A stretch of DNA of 64,000 nucleotides from Symbiodinium natans (lineage: Eukaryota; Sar; Dinophyceae; Suessiales; Symbiodiniaceae): contig CAJNDS010001635.1 of assembly GCA_905221605.1 (NCBI GenBank), positions 1 to 64,000 on the forward strand, read 5' to 3'. Under the pieces are notes generated by a model. That model was not told the DNA's origin. It was given only the letters and a program-made list of their open reading frames with translations, and ran no database searches. The first letter of the stretch is position 1, and every line of letters starts with the position of its first letter. A program made the position numbers and the translations under genes. Below are positions 42,383 to 52,356 of this stretch, in pieces.

Positions 42383-42494
42383 ACATGGTTCCTTGTAATG
42401 GGGCCTTAAGATCCCTTAAGTGGGGACACTTTCGAACGGAACCATGCTTCAGAACTCTTCAAAAGAAGCTCGGGACCAGATGACTGGACCATGC
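42383..42494. mobile_element. MITE-like inverted-repeat element, family IV
   Basis: It starts ACATGGTTCCTTGTAATGGG and ends GGACCAGATGACTGGACCATGC, with internal CATGCTTCAGAACTCTT shared with the copy at 1213. Confidence 0.5.
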
Positions 42495-42650
42495 AACCTC
42501 GCTTAGAACCTGGAAGGATCTTGCAGGTTCATGGCTATGTAATTGGTCTTATCAGGGGGGGGGGTGTCTATTCGTATAGGTTTCCTACAGCCACAACTTG
42601 TTGCAGCCTTAGTTGGGGTACTCTTACCTTCTACCCAAGAAACCTAGCAG

Positions 42651-42725
42651 GCCGACGGCAACATCACCGGCTCACTTCCCACCTGCTTGGGCAATCCGCT
42701 CCTTGTCCTGGGAAGCTATGAAACC
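42651..42725 (+). CDS. Sushi-like module exon, part C
   Basis: After AAACCTAGCAG| the frame reads ADGNITGSLPTCLGNP, then LLVLGSYET, ending at TAG 42726. DGNITGSLPTC with an N-I-T sequon parallels ADGTFGGSLPACQRTPC at 24246. The next-module Cys in NPC is replaced by Leu. Confidence 0.62.
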
Positions 42726-43164
42726 TAGGGGCATGGGTTTCCGGAGCTTCAGCTCCCCCGAATGAACAAAAGGACTTCGGGCCTCAGATAACTGCTGTTT
42801 TTTCACAAAAGGGCTTGGTGTTTGGAGTGGTTTCGTGTTTAAGAACAAACCGATTGTAAGCACATGTTTCACGTAAACGGGGCATAGGTTCGGCTTCAGG
42901 GTTTGCAGGGTAGCATGCTCAAAGCAGCCGAAGACGGAGGATCTCCCACTAGGCAGGTCCCTTTCTACTCTCTGCCGGTTTAAGTAGCCTAACTCAGGTA
43001 TGGACCCTATGATAAGCGCAAAACCCAAGTCTAAACAGCCGCCTCATGACGTTTGGTGTATGCGGGCAGTTTCGACGAGTACCCTAAATTCAACAACCCG
43101 CATATGCCCGGGTCATCAACACGCGTCAGGGAACTGACCAGACAGGGCCATTTAAATCCAGCAG

Positions 43165-43200
43165 AAGGAGATCTTCACGCCCTGCCCGGGATACAGTACT
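43165..43200 (+). CDS. Possible module exon, part B core
   Basis: Behind ATCCAGCAG| the frame reads KEIFTPCPGYST, ending at a donor CAGTACT|GTAAAC. TPCPGYST is the C..GY core. The exon is only 36 nt. Confidence 0.42.
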
Positions 43201-43250
43201 GTAAACTCAAACCCTGAACCCTAAACCCTAAACCCTGAACGCTCAGTTCA

Positions 43251-43270
43251 GCTAGGCGGGCGGCAAAAAA
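43251..43270 (+). repeat. Dispersed 20-bp motif V copy
   Basis: GCTAGGCGGGCGGCAAAAAA follows CCCTAAACCCTGAACGC at about 11 bp. Confidence 0.62.
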
Positions 43271-43423
43271 AATCCCTGAAGCCCACCACACTCCAGGTGC
43301 TCCAACACACTTCCGACGGATCCGGCTTTCGACACCTCGGGTGCCCACCTTGGCATTGCGCGGCCAGAGGGTCGGAAACCGTACGTACGCGTATGCACTT
43401 ACATAACGCACATACACCTCGTG

Positions 43424-43483
43424 AACCCTAAACCCTAAACAAAACCCCTATTCAACCCTAAACCCCCCTAAACCCTAAACCTA
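43424..43483 (-). repeat. Telomere-like CCCTAAA array
   Basis: Seven degenerate units precede the T14-G18 tract. Confidence 0.88.
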
Positions 43484-43491
43484 AAGGTTTG

Positions 43492-43523
43492 TTTTTTTTT
43501 TTTTTGGGGGGGGGGGGGGGGGG
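43492..43523. repeat. T14-G18 homopolymer junction
   Basis: Fourteen T are followed by eighteen G without interruption. Confidence 0.95.
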
Positions 43524-43735
43524 TTTGATGATGCTCTTACTGGGGCTGTCGTCGCCTTCTTCAAAGGCCTCGAGGAGTCCTTTGAGCCTTTGCAAAACCC
43601 TCAAAGCCAGCATTGGAAGTCATATTCGTAATCACATTAATGCAAAAAGTTAGTAATCGCAATAGTATTAAATGATAAGAATAGTATTTCTAATATGCTC
43701 CTGCCGCAACTCGAACGTGGCCGTTTCGTCGCAAG

Positions 43736-43800
43736 GTTGTGACAGCAAGACGACTGGTCAAACCTGCTTCGTGCCTTGGCCGAGTTACTACTCTGTGTTC
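43736..43800 (+). CDS. Sushi-like module exon, parts A+B
   Basis: After GTCGCAAG| in phase 1 (G|GT TGT) the frame reads GCDSKTTGQTCFVPWPSYY. C.SKTTGQTC..xW..YY shows the A/B junction TTGQTC in one exon, confirming the join inferred for 47020/47921. Trp replaces the second Cys of B. Confidence 0.6.
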
Positions 43801-44246
43801 AGGCTCTGGCCTGCTTCTTAATCACTGAAATCTGGGAAGCCTGGCATGTGTGTGTGTGTGTATCTTAAGTTTAAGACTTTTTAACAGTGACATGAGGTGG
43901 GATCTTTGTCACAGAGAGCTATCAAGCATGCACAGACATTTGCGTTGCCGCTTGCAATCTGATGGTTGTGAGTCGCCACCAGCATGTCCAGCATTTTCCC
44001 CACCCCCAAACCCCCCCTACACCCGCCCCCTGCACCCACCGCCCTCTTGCTGCTGCTTGCTTCTCGCAGTTGGTCTCGTTCCTGCTACGCGCAGGTCGAG
44101 GTAGCATGGAGTGCTAGTTAGGCTGCGCCCTTGTTGTTTTTTTCGTGATGCAGCTGACTTTTCAGGCCGCTGCAAGTAAGGGGGGTGAGTTGCAGTTGTG
44201 CGCATTGTCGCGAGGAGGATCACGAGGGCAATCTTGGTTGCCTTTA

Positions 44247-44269
44247 CCCCCCCCCCCCCCCCCCCCCCC
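44247..44269. repeat. Poly-C run (23 C)
   Basis: An uninterrupted C homopolymer, then AAGGCCCCC. Confidence 0.95.
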
Positions 44270-44318
44270 AAGGCCCCCAAGAAACCAAAGCCCTGGAAGC
44301 CCGAAATGCCGCCACCAG

Positions 44319-44398
44319 GTGACCTGCAACCCGGGCTACACGCCAAATGTTGGCATGCTCACCTGCGACACTTCCGGTGGCTCAGCCGAAGCTCCACG
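44319..44398 (+). CDS. Sushi-like module exon, part B
   Basis: Behind GCCGCCACCAG| the frame reads VTCNPGYTPNVGMLTC, then DTSGGSAEA. VTCNPGYTPN...LTC..SGG is almost a textbook second half of a Sushi domain. One of the clearest pieces. Confidence 0.7.
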
Positions 44399-44771
44399 AG
44401 TTTTCCACAGGTCTCCCTCTCGTGGCCCTAGAGTGTATTCTCAAACTCTGAATGGCAAATCTCGGCAAACAAACCTTAACCCTACAACCCAAACCTTAAA
44501 CCTGAACAGGGTTATAGGGCTAACGAGGAAGCTTGATATGGGGATGCGTCAGGCTGGCTGCCTATGCAAGGGAGAAGCTTGCCTTTTTGGGCCCTCAACC
44601 CTTTCCCGGTTCCCTTTGATGCCAAAGAAGGGTGCACTTTGACCTGATACTCAGCCCTTGGCATGAAACATAGAACGGGCCTTCGGCAGCTCACGGCCAA
44701 GGCAGCCAAAACGCAGGAAAGGCTCATGCAACCGGCCCCATACTCCTATAACCCTAGGCCGTCCACTAAAG

Positions 44772-44791
44772 CCCCCCCCCCCCCCCCCCCC
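44772..44791. repeat. Poly-C run (20 C)
   Basis: An uninterrupted C homopolymer, then AAAAG. Confidence 0.95.
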
Positions 44792-44839
44792 AAAAGCCCT
44801 CAACCCACGCAGCCGTCGCAAGCCCCCGCCGCCACACAG

Positions 44840-44940
44840 GCTTCTTGCTGGGAATCCTGCCTTCATGCAAGCCGCAGCCGTGCCCCAACAACGCCACGCT
44901 GGACATGCCCTCCCTCGTACACACCTGCGAAGGCCCCGGA
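44840..44940 (+). CDS. Sushi-like module exon, part C into part A
   Basis: After GCCACACAG| in phase 1 (G|GC TTC) the frame reads GFLLGILPSCKPQPCPNNAT, then LDMPSLVHTCEG. LPSCxPxPCPNNAT is PTC..NPC, the link between two modules, with an N-A-T sequon and a next Cys at the A position. The 3' border is not defined. Confidence 0.62.
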
Positions 44941-45197
44941 GGGCTAAGCCGGCTAAGCTGCTGTTCAGGGATCCTGCCCCACACCTTCGCCGACGTGCCA
45001 TCATGCTCTGTTGTTTCTGGGCAACGGTTCCGAACTGCGAACCCCTGGAGCCACATATCAGTTTAACATGATACTGTATTGAATTGAGTCAATTCGTTCT
45101 ACTACAAAAACCGAATATGTGGTAATATCATTAAATTGGAATATACGATCAGCAACTTCAAGAAGAATACCGAAGCACCCCTCAAACCGTGGCACAG

Positions 45198-45262
45198 GAG
45201 TCGCTTACAGCGGGACCTGCGCGGCCTTCTGTGCTCCAGGGCTCCTTGGTGGAGAGATGCCT
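45198..45262 (+). CDS. Sushi-like module exon, part B
   Basis: Behind GTGGCACAG| in phase 1 (G|GA) the frame reads GVAYSGTCAAFCAPG, then LLGGE. SGTCAAFCAPGLL matches GQSC...CxxGY with Leu for Tyr. It runs into TTAGGG at 45275. Confidence 0.6.
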
Positions 45263-45276
45263 ATAGGGCTTGTTAG

Positions 45277-47019
45277 GGTTTAGGCTTTAGCGTCTAGGGC
45301 CTGCTGGTCTCTGGTCCCAGCAAGCAGCTTCCAGTTTCAAGAAGGGTCTAGGGTTGAGGGTTTGAGCTTCAGGGTTTCGATCTTGTGTCGCCGACCGACG
45401 GACTTCGAAGGGTTGGGGATGTTCGGTTCGTTCCCCGGCTGGATTTGTATGCAGAGTTTAGGTTTAGGTGGGGGTTCAGCGGATCTGGGATCAAGAAAAG
45501 GGTTAAGGTTTGGGTTTGGGGCCCCAGATTGAGTCTTTCAGGTCCCCGAAACCCCTAAGCCCCATGAACCCTAAACCCCTTGGATGCCAAGAGTTCCGGG
45601 ATGAAAAAGTCGTGGGTTTTCGCTTCGAGCTCGGTTGAAAGGTTTGGGGATTTCGGAGTGTTGTTTGGGATTTCAGGGTTTGCCGTTTGGGTTTAGGCTT
45701 AAAAGAAGGGTTTAAGTTTAAGGGGGGTCTTGCCTTTATGGTGCTGGAAAAGCAAGGGGTTGCGTGGAACAAGCCGTTGGGGGACTGCAGTGGCAAGGTA
45801 CATCCTCAGCAATGGAAGTGAAATCGAGGACCTGGCAGAGAGAGTTCCATTCACGAAATCGGGCGTGTCTAAGCTAGACTACGCCGCGGTGTTAAGACAT
45901 GTTGGCAGATTCCTGTACTTAGGACACCCCCCCGATGCAAAACCCACTGTGGTTTCGTGTTACAAGTCGCCCAAAAGAGAGTGTGAGCGAGAGCGAGAGA
46001 GGGAGAGAGTAGGCAGCCTCCTGCTCTAGAAAGAAGAGAGCGAGAGAGAGAGAGAGAGAGAGAAATAAAAAAGGACAAAAGAGAGACCAGTCAAACTAAG
46101 AGAGAAAGAGAGGGCGAGAGCTGCTGCAGCGTCTACGGGCTCGCAGTCGTTCGGGGGGAGGGATAGAGGAGGGGGTGATGGAGGGAAGGAGGAAGGAACT
46201 GGAGAGAAAGAGAAGGGAGAGAGCACGAGAGATGTCCATCTTGTGGACTCACCCCAACCAAGGAGTCAGGAAGAGATGCCTGCCCCAAATCCTAATTGCA
46301 CTACAATTATCCACATTAACCAACTACTTACATCACTCCCTCCATGATTACATCGTTACATTATATGATTTGTTTTTAGGTTGTTTAAATATACTATTAA
46401 AGTTATGTGTCCTTGTTGTCGCGTCTTTGAGGGCCCCACCTTTGCCCCTTGCAGTTTGTTGCCGCGACCTGTGAAGATAGCATAGGTTTCTACAAACCCT
46501 AAAATGCCCATCAAAACCTGGCATGGCCAGGAGTGGAGCTGCATGCGCAATGCGGTTGGGATCCTCTTCCTGAGCGGGACGGTCCCGGTTTGTGAGCCCC
46601 AGGTGGGAGTTTGAGTCTTTTTCTGGGCTTAGGGCATCCGATGGTATGTAGCTTAGTGACGTCCAGAAACGTGAGCCGGTGTTCATGAAGTTACGTCCCA
46701 AGGACATTCAGGCCTAGCCCTTTATAGCCAGCTTTTTCGGATACCCCAGGCCATCGACAGTAAACTTTCATACCCCTTAAACTTCCCCAGTGGTACCTTC
46801 GTGGTGGTTGTGTCTTAGGGCTGAGGCAGGTTCCCTTCCAAACCTCTCTAAATGCTGTGGCCTTGTTGTTTTTAGGTTCCTGCGGAGACTCAAAGGCCCT
46901 CAGCCTCCTGGTAGTCTCCCACATCTGCTGTCGCGAGACCCCAAACCCTAACCCCGAAGCCCTAAGCCCCTAAACCCTAAATGCTGAACCCTAAACCAGC
47001 CCTAAGCCCTTAAATGCAG
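45277..47019. other. Intron-like DNA without recognised exons
   Basis: Purine-rich GA tracts at 45976-46071 and 46094-46235 and TTTAGGG-like units at 45275-45480 fill part of it. Open frames at 45503-46029 overlap GA repeats and show no domain. Confidence 0.45.
45976..46071. repeat. (GA)n purine tract
   Basis: GAGA runs with GAGC units. Confidence 0.9.
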
Positions 47020-47086
47020 GCTTGTGACTCGGGGCTGCCGGTGGCGAGCCCCAACCTCGTGGACAACTGCTCGGCGCTGACGACCG
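47020..47086 (+). CDS. Sushi-like module exon, part A
   Basis: After TAAATGCAG| the frame reads ACDSGLPVASPNLVDNC, then SALTTG, with a donor ACCG|GTCTCT at 47087 splitting the Gly codon (phase 1). The next part B exon at 47921 starts G|GC, so the spliced protein reads NCSALTTGQSCTQDC. That equals the A/B junction found intact at 43736 (SKTTGQTC). GTAAGA at 47102 is a competing donor. Confidence 0.66.
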
Positions 47087-47446
47087 GTCTCTTTGGCTGC
47101 TGTAAGAGAGCTTTGGGTGGAGGGGGGAGAACATGCTTAGGGCTTCAGAGGGTTTAGGGTTTATACATACATGTACATACACCCACGTACACATACATGC
47201 ACACATGTGTATATATCATGTAAGCCCATTTTGCGCAGGGTGTAGGTTTGCAGGCTTAGGCCTTAAGTGGAGATTACGTCTTAGAGGGTTTTGGCTTAGT
47301 TTAGCTTAAGGGGCTCCAAGGGTACTGTTATAAAACACACGAATTGCAAGGGTTCCCAGAGTTCACTTGTGGGCTTCTCAAGGTGTGCCTGGCACCCCGA
47401 AAGCCTAAACCATGGTTCAAAAGATTAGCCTGGGATGGCACGCACA

Positions 47447-47486
47447 AAACCCTAAACCCCAAACCCTAAACCCTAAACCCTAAACC
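47447..47486 (-). repeat. Telomere-like CCCTAAA array
   Basis: Five to six units within the intron between the 47020 and 47921 exons. Confidence 0.92.
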
Positions 47487-47529
47487 AAGATATGTATCGC
47501 CATTTCCCTGCAGAGTGTCCGAGAGGTCA

Positions 47530-47549
47530 GCTAAGCGGGTGGCGAAAAA
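47530..47549 (+). repeat. Dispersed 20-bp motif V copy
   Basis: GCTAAGCGGGTGGCGAAAAA, about 45 bp after a CCCTAAA array. Confidence 0.58.
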
Positions 47550-47920
47550 AAACAACCTAAACCGAAGCTATGGTTCAACGCCTAGGACCTATAGGGCCTG
47601 GCCTCAGAGGGCAGGAGCTGATGACGCAAGGCTCTGCCTACTACAAGACTTGGCGATCCTACTTGCCCCCATGGTAAAACTAAAACTGCCCAAGAACCTT
47701 GAAATCGGATTTGGAACGGAGCTCGCTGCCAAAAAGGGGTGAGGGTTTAGGCACCACCGGGTTGGGTTGGGACTGACGAGCTGGGGTTTAGGCGTCCGGG
47801 GCGGGTTGAAGCCTCCTTTGCAAAAGGTTTGGAGGCTTCATTTAAGGGTTTAGGGTACCCTAATTTTAACCTTTTAACCACTTCAGGCAGGTTGCAGTGT
47901 TTAGAGATCCGCCGCCCAAG

Positions 47921-48003
47921 GCCAGAGCTGCACGCAGGATTGCGCGACGGGCTACAGCAGCACAGCTGGCCCGAACACGTACACCTGCACCGAGGAGCCG
48001 CAG
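47921..48003 (+). CDS. Sushi-like module exon, part B (best example)
   Basis: Behind CGCCCAAG| in phase 1 (G|GC CAG) the frame reads GQSCTQDCATGYSSTAG, then PNTYTCTEEPQ. It has every landmark (SC, C, GY, YxC). GC-rich third positions contrast with the flanks. This exon serves as the reference for part B. Confidence 0.72.
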
Positions 48004-48080
48004 CGCACATCAGGGCTTTCACGTTATTAAACAAGCATATGCGTGTATATATATATATATACATCTGTATTTCTACACAT

Positions 48081-48250
48081 GTGTATGTATGTCTATGTAT
48101 GTATGTATGTATGTATGTATGTATGTATGTATGTATACATTTTGACACACAACACGTATACATACACACGTCTAAATATAAATAGATACTCTACATATTT
48201 ATGTATATATATATACACACGCACACACGCATGTGTGTGTGTGTGTGTGT
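48081..48250. repeat. GTAT, TA and GT microsatellites
   Basis: A (GTAT)n block at 48081-48138 and (GT)n at 48232-48250, with TA-rich sequence between. Confidence 0.92.
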
Positions 48251-49080
48251 CCGTTGCTGGTGAATAAATAAGTCCTCCCAACATGTCTCCTACCCATAGT
48301 ATCCCTGCTTGCAACCTAGTGCGTACTGGACCGTACTGGACCGTACTGGTGCAGGATTGGCAGCTTGGGGCTGAGGGTTTGTAAGATTTTCGGGTGCAGG
48401 CAACCATGAGCTGGGGCTTGTGTTTGAGGAGCAGGCGAGGTCACTTTGTCAGCCTCGGGTTCGGTTTAGGATTTAGGGTTTTGAGTGTTGGCTTTAGAGT
48501 TTAGCGTTTAGGGTTTTTAGGGTTCATGTAGGTTTGCTTCCATCCCCGGCCGACTGCCCAAGCCCGGATGCAAAAAGGGTTTACTTGGGAATCGCAGTCG
48601 TGATGGAGATTCTCATTCGGCAGGGGCCTCGCGGGGTCTCGATATGCTTTGACAGCAGGATGGCTCCGCCACTAGCTCGGGGACGCCCCCGTGCCAGCCA
48701 GTGCAGTGCGTGCTTCGGCCAATTCTGGAGGTTTTGCTGTTCAGCATACACAAAGTTAAGTGCTCGTTCCGGCTTGAGCGTGTCGCCTGGATTAGTTGGG
48801 CATCTGTCCAGACAGGCCAAGGCCATTGCTCTGCCCGGGTGACCCCGGGCTGGCTTGTCCTACATGTTTAGTCGAGCGCCCCATGCCTTTTCAACAAGAT
48901 TTAGGCTTCAGGGTTCTGGGCCGGCGTTTAGTGCAAGTTGAATAGGCTCATAGGGTTAGGAGCATTGGGTTTGAAAGCCTTGCAGGCATGCCCACAACAT
49001 CCAAGGGCCTGTGGGAATTCAAAAGCCCCGACTGACCCTCATTCCATTTTGAAAGCTCTATAGGAGTCGATGTGCCGTCT

Positions 49081-49236
49081 TTGTATGTGCGTGTATATAT
49101 GTATACATACATCTGTATGTATATATTTATGTGTATATATATATATATACATATACATGTGTATATATATATATATATGTAGGGTACTTTTTGTATACAT
49201 GTATTTATGTACACACTATTTATATATATGTATAGA
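49081..49236. repeat. TA/GTAT-rich microsatellite
   Basis: Alternating TATA, GTAT and ACAT units. Confidence 0.92.
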
Positions 49237-49918
49237 TATATACACATACGACACTTTCATAGTTTAACTTAAGTTTATGTTCACCCCAGTGACACTTGAA
49301 GATTGCGTTTCCTCCTCTACCGTATCGCAAGTGTATGGGGGGAAGCATATGCGTGCATGTGATTTCTTCTTATCTGGTTGAGGCTTCTATCAGAACAGAC
49401 GCAGTCAAGCCCTGGACCAAATCCTGAGCCCTGCCGCTACTCTCCATGAATGCCACCCTAAACCCAAAGTCGGAGGGTGGCGACAACAGAAAGCCTGGAG
49501 CCTGGAGCATACATTGTATGTTACATATATATATATTGCACATAGAGGTATTCTTAAGTATGTCAAGTAACAACATCCCAAGACAACAAATCAAAACGCT
49601 TCAGAGCCTGGCACACCACGACTTGACATCGCACAGGCCTCAAACCTGGGCACCAATGCCATAGCGACTCGGTGTGGTATGGGGTTCTTGGGTTGATGAG
49701 TGAAGCGCAGTGGTTTCAGGGTGCCTCGACGCGAGGTTACACTTGGCTGTCCACTTTCGCAACCCCAACTTAATGGTTATTCACCATGTAGTAGTACTCT
49801 CCCATTCACCCCGACATTGCACTCTAATTGCAGAAGACACAAAACAAATCTGCAGAAGGCCAGACAGTCATAGCGGACCAAGAAGAAGCCAGCACAAAGA
49901 TTGTTTCTGCACCCTGTC

Positions 49919-49935
49919 AGCTCTCCTGGCTCAAG
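49919..49935 (+). promoter_or_regulatory. Spliced-leader-like relict upstream of an ORF
   Basis: AGCTCTCCTGGCTCAAG agrees at 13 of 17 positions with the last 17 bases of the dinoflagellate spliced leader, and its final TGGCTCAAG is exact. It lies 33 nt before the ATG at 49969. Dinoflagellate genes re-inserted from mRNA can keep such remnants. A nine-base match alone could be chance. Confidence 0.4.
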
Positions 49936-49968
49936 TGAAGATCAGCAGTTCAGTAGCATTTCGTGGCC

Positions 49969-50400
49969 ATGCCATCTCTTTACCACGCCTCAGCCAGCCA
50001 GAACCGAAGCTCCATCGAGTCATCTGGGCTTCGGCCGAACCCAGGTCGGTTGGGCAACCATGTCTATGCCACCTTCACTGAGGGCCAGGCCCGGAAGATT
50101 GCAGATCACTACGAGCAGCGCACCGGCCGTCCCCAAGATGTGTGGCGCTTTGACGTGCCCACCTCTGGGTTGCAAAAGGTGGAGGAGCACCCCAGCTGGG
50201 CTGGCATGAGTTCCTTCAAGGAGGTGTGTGTGGATCATGTGCCGGCGCACCAGCTGAGGCGTGTGTCTGGTTCGAGCTCGGGGGGTGGACTCAAGTGCCC
50301 ACAATGCCATGTGAACCCAGCTGAGGATGGCGAGGCTTGCTTCCAATGCTACATCAAGCGTGCGGTCGAAGTTATGATCGCCAGAAACTCCAACCGGTAG
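49969..50400 (+). CDS. Hypothetical 143-aa protein with CxxC pair
   Basis: This is an uninterrupted ORF with ATG at 49969, an in-frame TAG at 49954 and a stop at 50398. I do not recognise the family. Visible features: a basic, Ser-rich start; a conserved-looking middle (HVYATFTEGQARKIADHY, then RPQDVWRFDVPTSG, then SSFKEVCVDHVPAHQLRR); a Ser/Gly linker (SGSSSGGG); and a C-terminal CPQC-x10-CFQC that could bind zinc as a small ribbon or knuckle. Codon use favours G/C at third positions. No intron is needed, unlike the surrounding module exons, and a spliced-leader-like remnant lies upstream; both suggest a retrocopy. A minus-strand frame over the same bases has no signature. Confidence 0.68.
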   Translation: MPSLYHASASQNRSSIESSGLRPNPGRLGNHVYATFTEGQARKIADHYEQRTGRPQDVWRFDVPTSGLQKVEEHPSWAGMSSFKEVCVDHVPAHQLRRVSGSSSGGGLKCPQCHVNPAEDGEACFQCYIKRAVEVMIARNSNR

Positions 50401-50493
50401 TCCCGACTGTTTCACATCAGCCCCAAAGTAGCATTTTGAGATGAAGGTACATACCTTCTTCAGACGCGTGGCAAGACTTCGGCAAGACCAGTG

Positions 50494-50690
50494 GAGTGGA
50501 AAAGGGGGCGGGGACAGGGGGGGAAGGGGAGGGGGGGGAGGGGGCTTGGACTTGGCTTGTGATGATGTCAACCTGTGCATACTGGAGTGGGGGGGAGGGG
50601 GAGAGGGGCGGAGGGGGAGAGGGGGGCGGGGGGGGGAGTGGGGAGGGAAGGGGGGAGAAGGGGGAGGGGGGAGGGAAGGGGGGGGGGGAG
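50494..50690. repeat. G-rich tract
   Basis: Runs of GGGG broken by A, mainly at 50494-50542 and 50587-50690. The poly-Gly/Pro frames are artefacts; G-quadruplex formation is possible. Confidence 0.93.
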
Positions 50691-50918
50691 TGCATCGTAA
50701 TTGTTACAAAAGCTCCAGTCGTAACGCTGAGGGCTCATGGGCCCAGGAAGCCCAATACGCCTCAGTTCAAGGCCGTGCTTTAGTTGACCACTAAGGGAAG
50801 GTATATCCCTTAATTGAGGGGCGATGTTGGGCTCACTGCGGTCATCTGAAAAGGTTTTGGGGGTTTATTTAGGGAATGTTGTACGGTGTACGCCGCTGCG
50901 TTCCCTCACGAAGACGAG

Positions 50919-51000
50919 GTGCACACCTGCAGTGGGGTGACCTTCGGCGCGAGCTGCTATGCAGTCTGCTGGCGCGGTTTCGGGTTTTCGGCCAACAGCT
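50919..51000 (+). CDS. Sushi-like module exon, parts A+B
   Basis: The frame reads EDEVHTC, then SGVTFGASCYAVCWRGFG, then FSANS and TAA 51000. TCSGVTFGASC..VC.xGF is the consensus C.G.T.G.SC...C..GF with all Cys present. GACGAG| is a possible acceptor. It is one of the best A/B junction pieces. Confidence 0.65.
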
Positions 51001-51448
51001 AAGCGCTTAAAGCCATTTTGGGCTCACCTTTTTCCCCCAGAAAATGTCAGTCCGTAAGACGCAAATCCCATGATTTGATGCTCCAAATCCAAAAGTCCAA
51101 GAGATTCAAAAGCCAGAGTGCGCGATCCCAACAGTGAAGAGCTAGCCATGATCTGTTGAGGGAAAAATCCTGCCTGAAGTGCGCTGTTTAGCCACGTCTT
51201 ATTTGTTGTGTTTGTGTACGGTGGATGGTTTGGGGGCTTGGCATTCGACTAGCTTTGTGACGGGACCTGAAGCTCTCAAAAATATTACGCATCCCTAGGC
51301 CCCTTATCCCGCTACTCAATGGGCCACCTAACCTCAGCCAGACTTCTTTAGGGATTGTTTTGGCTTGCAGGCGCATCCCTCTAAAGCCACGAGCTAGGAG
51401 CCTTCAGCTGCTTAAAAGGCCATCGAAACCCCGCATAGCCGGGCCCAG

Positions 51449-51508
51449 GTCTGCGCCCCAGGCTACAACAGCTCCCAGGGGCCCCAGACGTGGGACTGCG
51501 CAGGACGC
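51449..51508 (+). CDS. Sushi-like module exon, part B
   Basis: Behind CCGGGCCCAG| the frame reads VCAPGYNSSQGPQTWDC, then AGR. VCAPGYNSSQG...WDC keeps C..GY and WxC plus an N-S-S sequon. GCTGTTCAG follows; the donor is unclear. Confidence 0.66.
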
Positions 51509-52207
51509 TGTTCAGGGTTCAGGTTGCAAAGGTTCAGGGATCAGCTTAGGATTCTGGAGCCATCTGGAGCCCCTCCTCCTTCCCCCCAAAACGATGTTGC
51601 ACCCAGTCTCGCTAGACAATCTGCAGAATTCCGGGTTTGTTCAGTTTCTCGAGTTTGCTGGGGTAGCATTGTGGGTTCAAGACGCCTTCGCGGCTAAGAT
51701 GTCCACGTTGGACTCCTCAGTTCCTCCTTAGGCACCCAGCAAGTCCTTGGAGGCTCACCTGGCGGCTATCGGTTGGGTTGCAAGTCTTCCCATGAAGGCT
51801 AGGTATAGCAAGTGATACGAGCGATAGCTGCCTATGAACCTCAGCTCTCATGGCAGGACCGGATAGTGTGCTGCCAGCCATTCCAGGCCAGGTGGACAAC
51901 TCTTGGGACCAGGTTTAGGGTTCACGGTCCTAGTAGAAATGGCTTAGGGTTCCAGGCAAGACGTGGCTTAAGAGTCTGCAGTTTGGCAAGTGCGAGCCTC
52001 CCCTCCAGGGGGCGTAAAAAACCCTGTAAAGCCTGGAAACCCCGGCATGCTGATAGATTTTGCACGTGCTCCTGGTTGCTCGGCCAGTATTGTCACCGAC
52101 CGCTTCATGCTAGTTGGCACTTTCCACAGAGGGTCTTCAAGCACAGAAAACACAGAACTAAACAGCCCCTCAACCCACAACTCTCTTGAGCACAACTCGG
52201 TCGCGCA

Positions 52208-52208
52208 A

Positions 52209-52236
<28 letters not shown>
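52208..52236. repeat. (AG)n microsatellite
   Basis: About fourteen AG units. Confidence 0.95.
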
Positions 52237-52240
<4 letters not shown>

Positions 52241-52296
52241 AGCGACCGGGCGCGCCTCGTGCGTGGAGAGTGCATGCCTGCGTGCGTGTGCTCTTC

Positions 52297-52356
52297 AAGA
52301 AGAAGAAGAAGAAGAAGAAGAAGAAGAAGAAGAAGAAGAAGAAGAAGAAGAAGAAG
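52297..52356. repeat. (AAG)20 trinucleotide repeat
   Basis: Twenty perfect AAG units. The poly-Lys/Glu/Arg frames are artefacts. Confidence 0.97.

Larger units (their letters stand above)
48004..49968. other. Intron-like DNA with microsatellites
   Basis: It contains GTAT/TA tracts (48081-48250, 49081-49236), one GGATGCAAAAAGGG motif (48566-48580) and TTTAGGG units. A frame at 48690 (ASQCSACFGQF) vaguely resembles part B but is not called. Confidence 0.45.

Noticed and set aside
50020-50580. 186-codon minus-strand frame
   Set aside because: It is a shadow of the plus-strand ORF at 49969 plus Pro-rich translation of the G-rich tract.
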